From NCBI GenBank assembly GCA_002383425.1, contig DFYV01000034.1, positions 1 to 7,861 of the forward strand: a stretch of DNA of 7,861 nt. The letters run 5' to 3'. The first letter of the stretch is position 1. Every line of letters begins with the position of its first letter. Below, piece after piece: positions 7,572 to 7,861 of this stretch. A model generated the notes under the pieces. That model had not been told where the DNA came from. It did no database searches and was given only the letters and a program-made list of their open reading frames with translations. The position numbers were made by a program, and so were the translations under genes. Origin of the DNA: Bacteroidales bacterium UBA4073. GTDB lineage: Bacteria > Bacteroidota > Bacteroidia > Bacteroidales > Tenuifilaceae.

Positions 7572-7596
7572 CGAGTAGCGAGTGGTTAGTAGCGAG
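7534..7596. repeat. Heptanucleotide tandem repeat, consensus TAGCGAG, overlapping the 3' end of the OstA-like gene
   Basis: Nine 7-bp units keep one register: AACATAG, TAGCGAG, AATATAG, TAGTGAG, TAGCGAG, TAGCGAG, TAGCGAG, TGGTTAG, TAGCGAG. Five are exact and there are no indels. Units from 7541 to 7568 encode the last ten residues of the preceding protein, and the unit at 7569 supplies its TAG stop. Because 7 is not a multiple of 3, three successive units put TAG in every + frame. On the complement the repeat CTCGCTA is open in all frames and would read as a Leu-Ala-Thr-Arg-Tyr-Ser-Leu heptapeptide; I regard that as a spurious reading. The unit size, the TA start and the CG at positions 4-5 resemble the array at 1-83. 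Confidence 0.85.
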
Positions 7597-7650
7597 GTTT
7601 TTAATTACTTCAGAACTCCTGTCCCATGCTTGATAATCAATATATTACAA

Positions 7651-7687
7651 AATTTTCATCGCAAGATGATTTGACGTAATTTTCATC
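7651..7687. repeat. Direct repeat AATTTTCATC (two copies, 27 bp apart) with a small hairpin
   Basis: AATTTTCATC occurs exactly at 7651-7660 and 7678-7687. The first copy overlaps an inverted repeat, TCATC-GCAA-GATGA (7656-7669), with a 5-bp stem and a GNRA-type loop. The hairpin is 85 bases beyond the stop of the OstA-like gene and is followed only by TTT, so as an intrinsic terminator it is weak. The duplication could be chance in AT-rich sequence or a remnant of a larger repeat. Confidence 0.45.
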
Positions 7688-7704
7688 TGAGTAATAAAAA
7701 TTTA

Positions 7705-7768
7705 AACGCAGAGAACCCCCGATACGCTTCGCTACGAGGCAGGCACAGAGAAAATAAATCGCAGAGAA
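7705..7768. repeat. Three copies of a CGCAGAGAA-type repeat in an intergenic mosaic
   Basis: CGCAGAGAA is seen at 7707-7715, CACAGAGAA at 7744-7752 and CGCAGAGAA at 7760-7768. Copies of this kind recur between genes in Bacteroidota genomes, as far as I recall, but I cannot verify that here. The first and second copies are separated by a G+C-rich insert (7716-7743), and an AT-rich run of TAAAA-like units follows to about 7790. No reading frame of useful length crosses the region. Confidence 0.6.
7716..7743. repeat. G+C-rich insert with a GCTTCGC / GCGAAGC mini-hairpin
   Basis: The 28-base stretch begins CCCCC, has GCTTCGC at 7726-7732 and ends GAGGCAGGC. Its complement contains GCGAAGC, a heptamer known to fold as an unusually stable DNA mini-hairpin with a GAA loop. 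Beyond that 2-bp core the flanks pair only imperfectly (CC at 7719-7720 with GG at 7738-7739). Base composition is clearly different from the AT-rich surroundings and it sits between two CAGAGAA copies, so I infer a short inserted or dispersed repeat. Confidence 0.5.
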
Positions 7769-7823
7769 ATAAAATAAAAGTAAAATAAAAATGACAGTAA
7801 AAAAAGATGTGATGATGGGTTGA

Positions 7824-7839
7824 TCCCGATAAATCAGGA
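7824..7839. repeat. Imperfect palindrome TCCCGATAAATCAGGA
   Basis: The arms TCCCGAT and ATCAGGA pair with one C-A mismatch around an AA centre. No T-run follows on the + strand, so it is not an obvious terminator. The motif looks like a decayed copy of a symmetrical TCCCGAT...ATCGGGA element. The region around it, 7769-7861, contains no credible gene; an A-rich start region leads only to a 10-codon frame (7791-7823). Confidence 0.5.
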
Positions 7840-7861
7840 CAAGTCATGATAATTTGTTAAT

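Noticed and set aside
7534..7596. Minus-strand coding region through the CTCGCTA repeat
   Set aside because: The complement is open in all frames only because the repeat lacks stop codons; it gives a repetitive heptapeptide with no gene context.
7656..7669. Intrinsic terminator for the gene cluster
   Set aside because: The 5-bp stem is weak and only three T residues follow; it is noted as a hairpin rather than called a terminator.

Overview
The window looks like a chromosomal segment from a member of the Bacteroidota, probably the Bacteroidales/Marinilabiliales side of the phylum, although the exact lineage cannot be fixed by eye. The signs are moderate G+C, A-rich start regions without Shine-Dalgarno motifs, the gene content, and signal peptides whose predicted signal peptidase I sites are all followed by Gln (the 'Bacteroidetes Q-rule').

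Layout: positions 1-83 are a degenerate 7-bp tandem repeat (consensus TAACGTC) that probably continues left of the window. A short leader without a convincing promoter follows. Five genes on the + strand then run almost without gaps from 210 to 7571: guaB (IMP dehydrogenase); a 655-aa exported protein with two parvulin-type peptidyl-prolyl isomerase domains; a 279-aa exported SurA-like protein with no recognisable catalytic parvulin domain; a 448-aa SurA-type chaperone; and a 547-aa OstA/LptA-like protein. Gaps are 44, 19, 7 and 11 bases, so the last four genes are almost certainly one transcription unit and guaB may be part of it. Positions 7572-7861 hold no credible gene. They are a mosaic of short repeats: a second heptad array (TAGCGAG), a duplicated 10-mer with a small hairpin, three CGCAGAGAA-type copies around a mini-hairpin insert, and an imperfect palindrome.

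How the genes fit together: the four exported products form an outer-membrane biogenesis cassette. Three SurA-like proteins would escort or fold outer-membrane proteins in the periplasm, and the OstA-like protein would form part of the lipopolysaccharide bridge. guaB, a cytoplasmic GTP-supply enzyme, sits at the head of this envelope cassette.

I do not see an undescribed defence or mobile system here. The observations most worth pursuing are: the roughly 29-residue repeat ladder in the OstA-like protein, long enough to be about two LptA units in one chain; the stepwise and partly complementary loss of parvulin histidines across the three SurA-like proteins; the +1 Gln pattern, which suggests the 279-aa protein may not be a lipoprotein; and the two indel-free heptad arrays flanking the cluster, one of which supplies the stop codon of the last gene.
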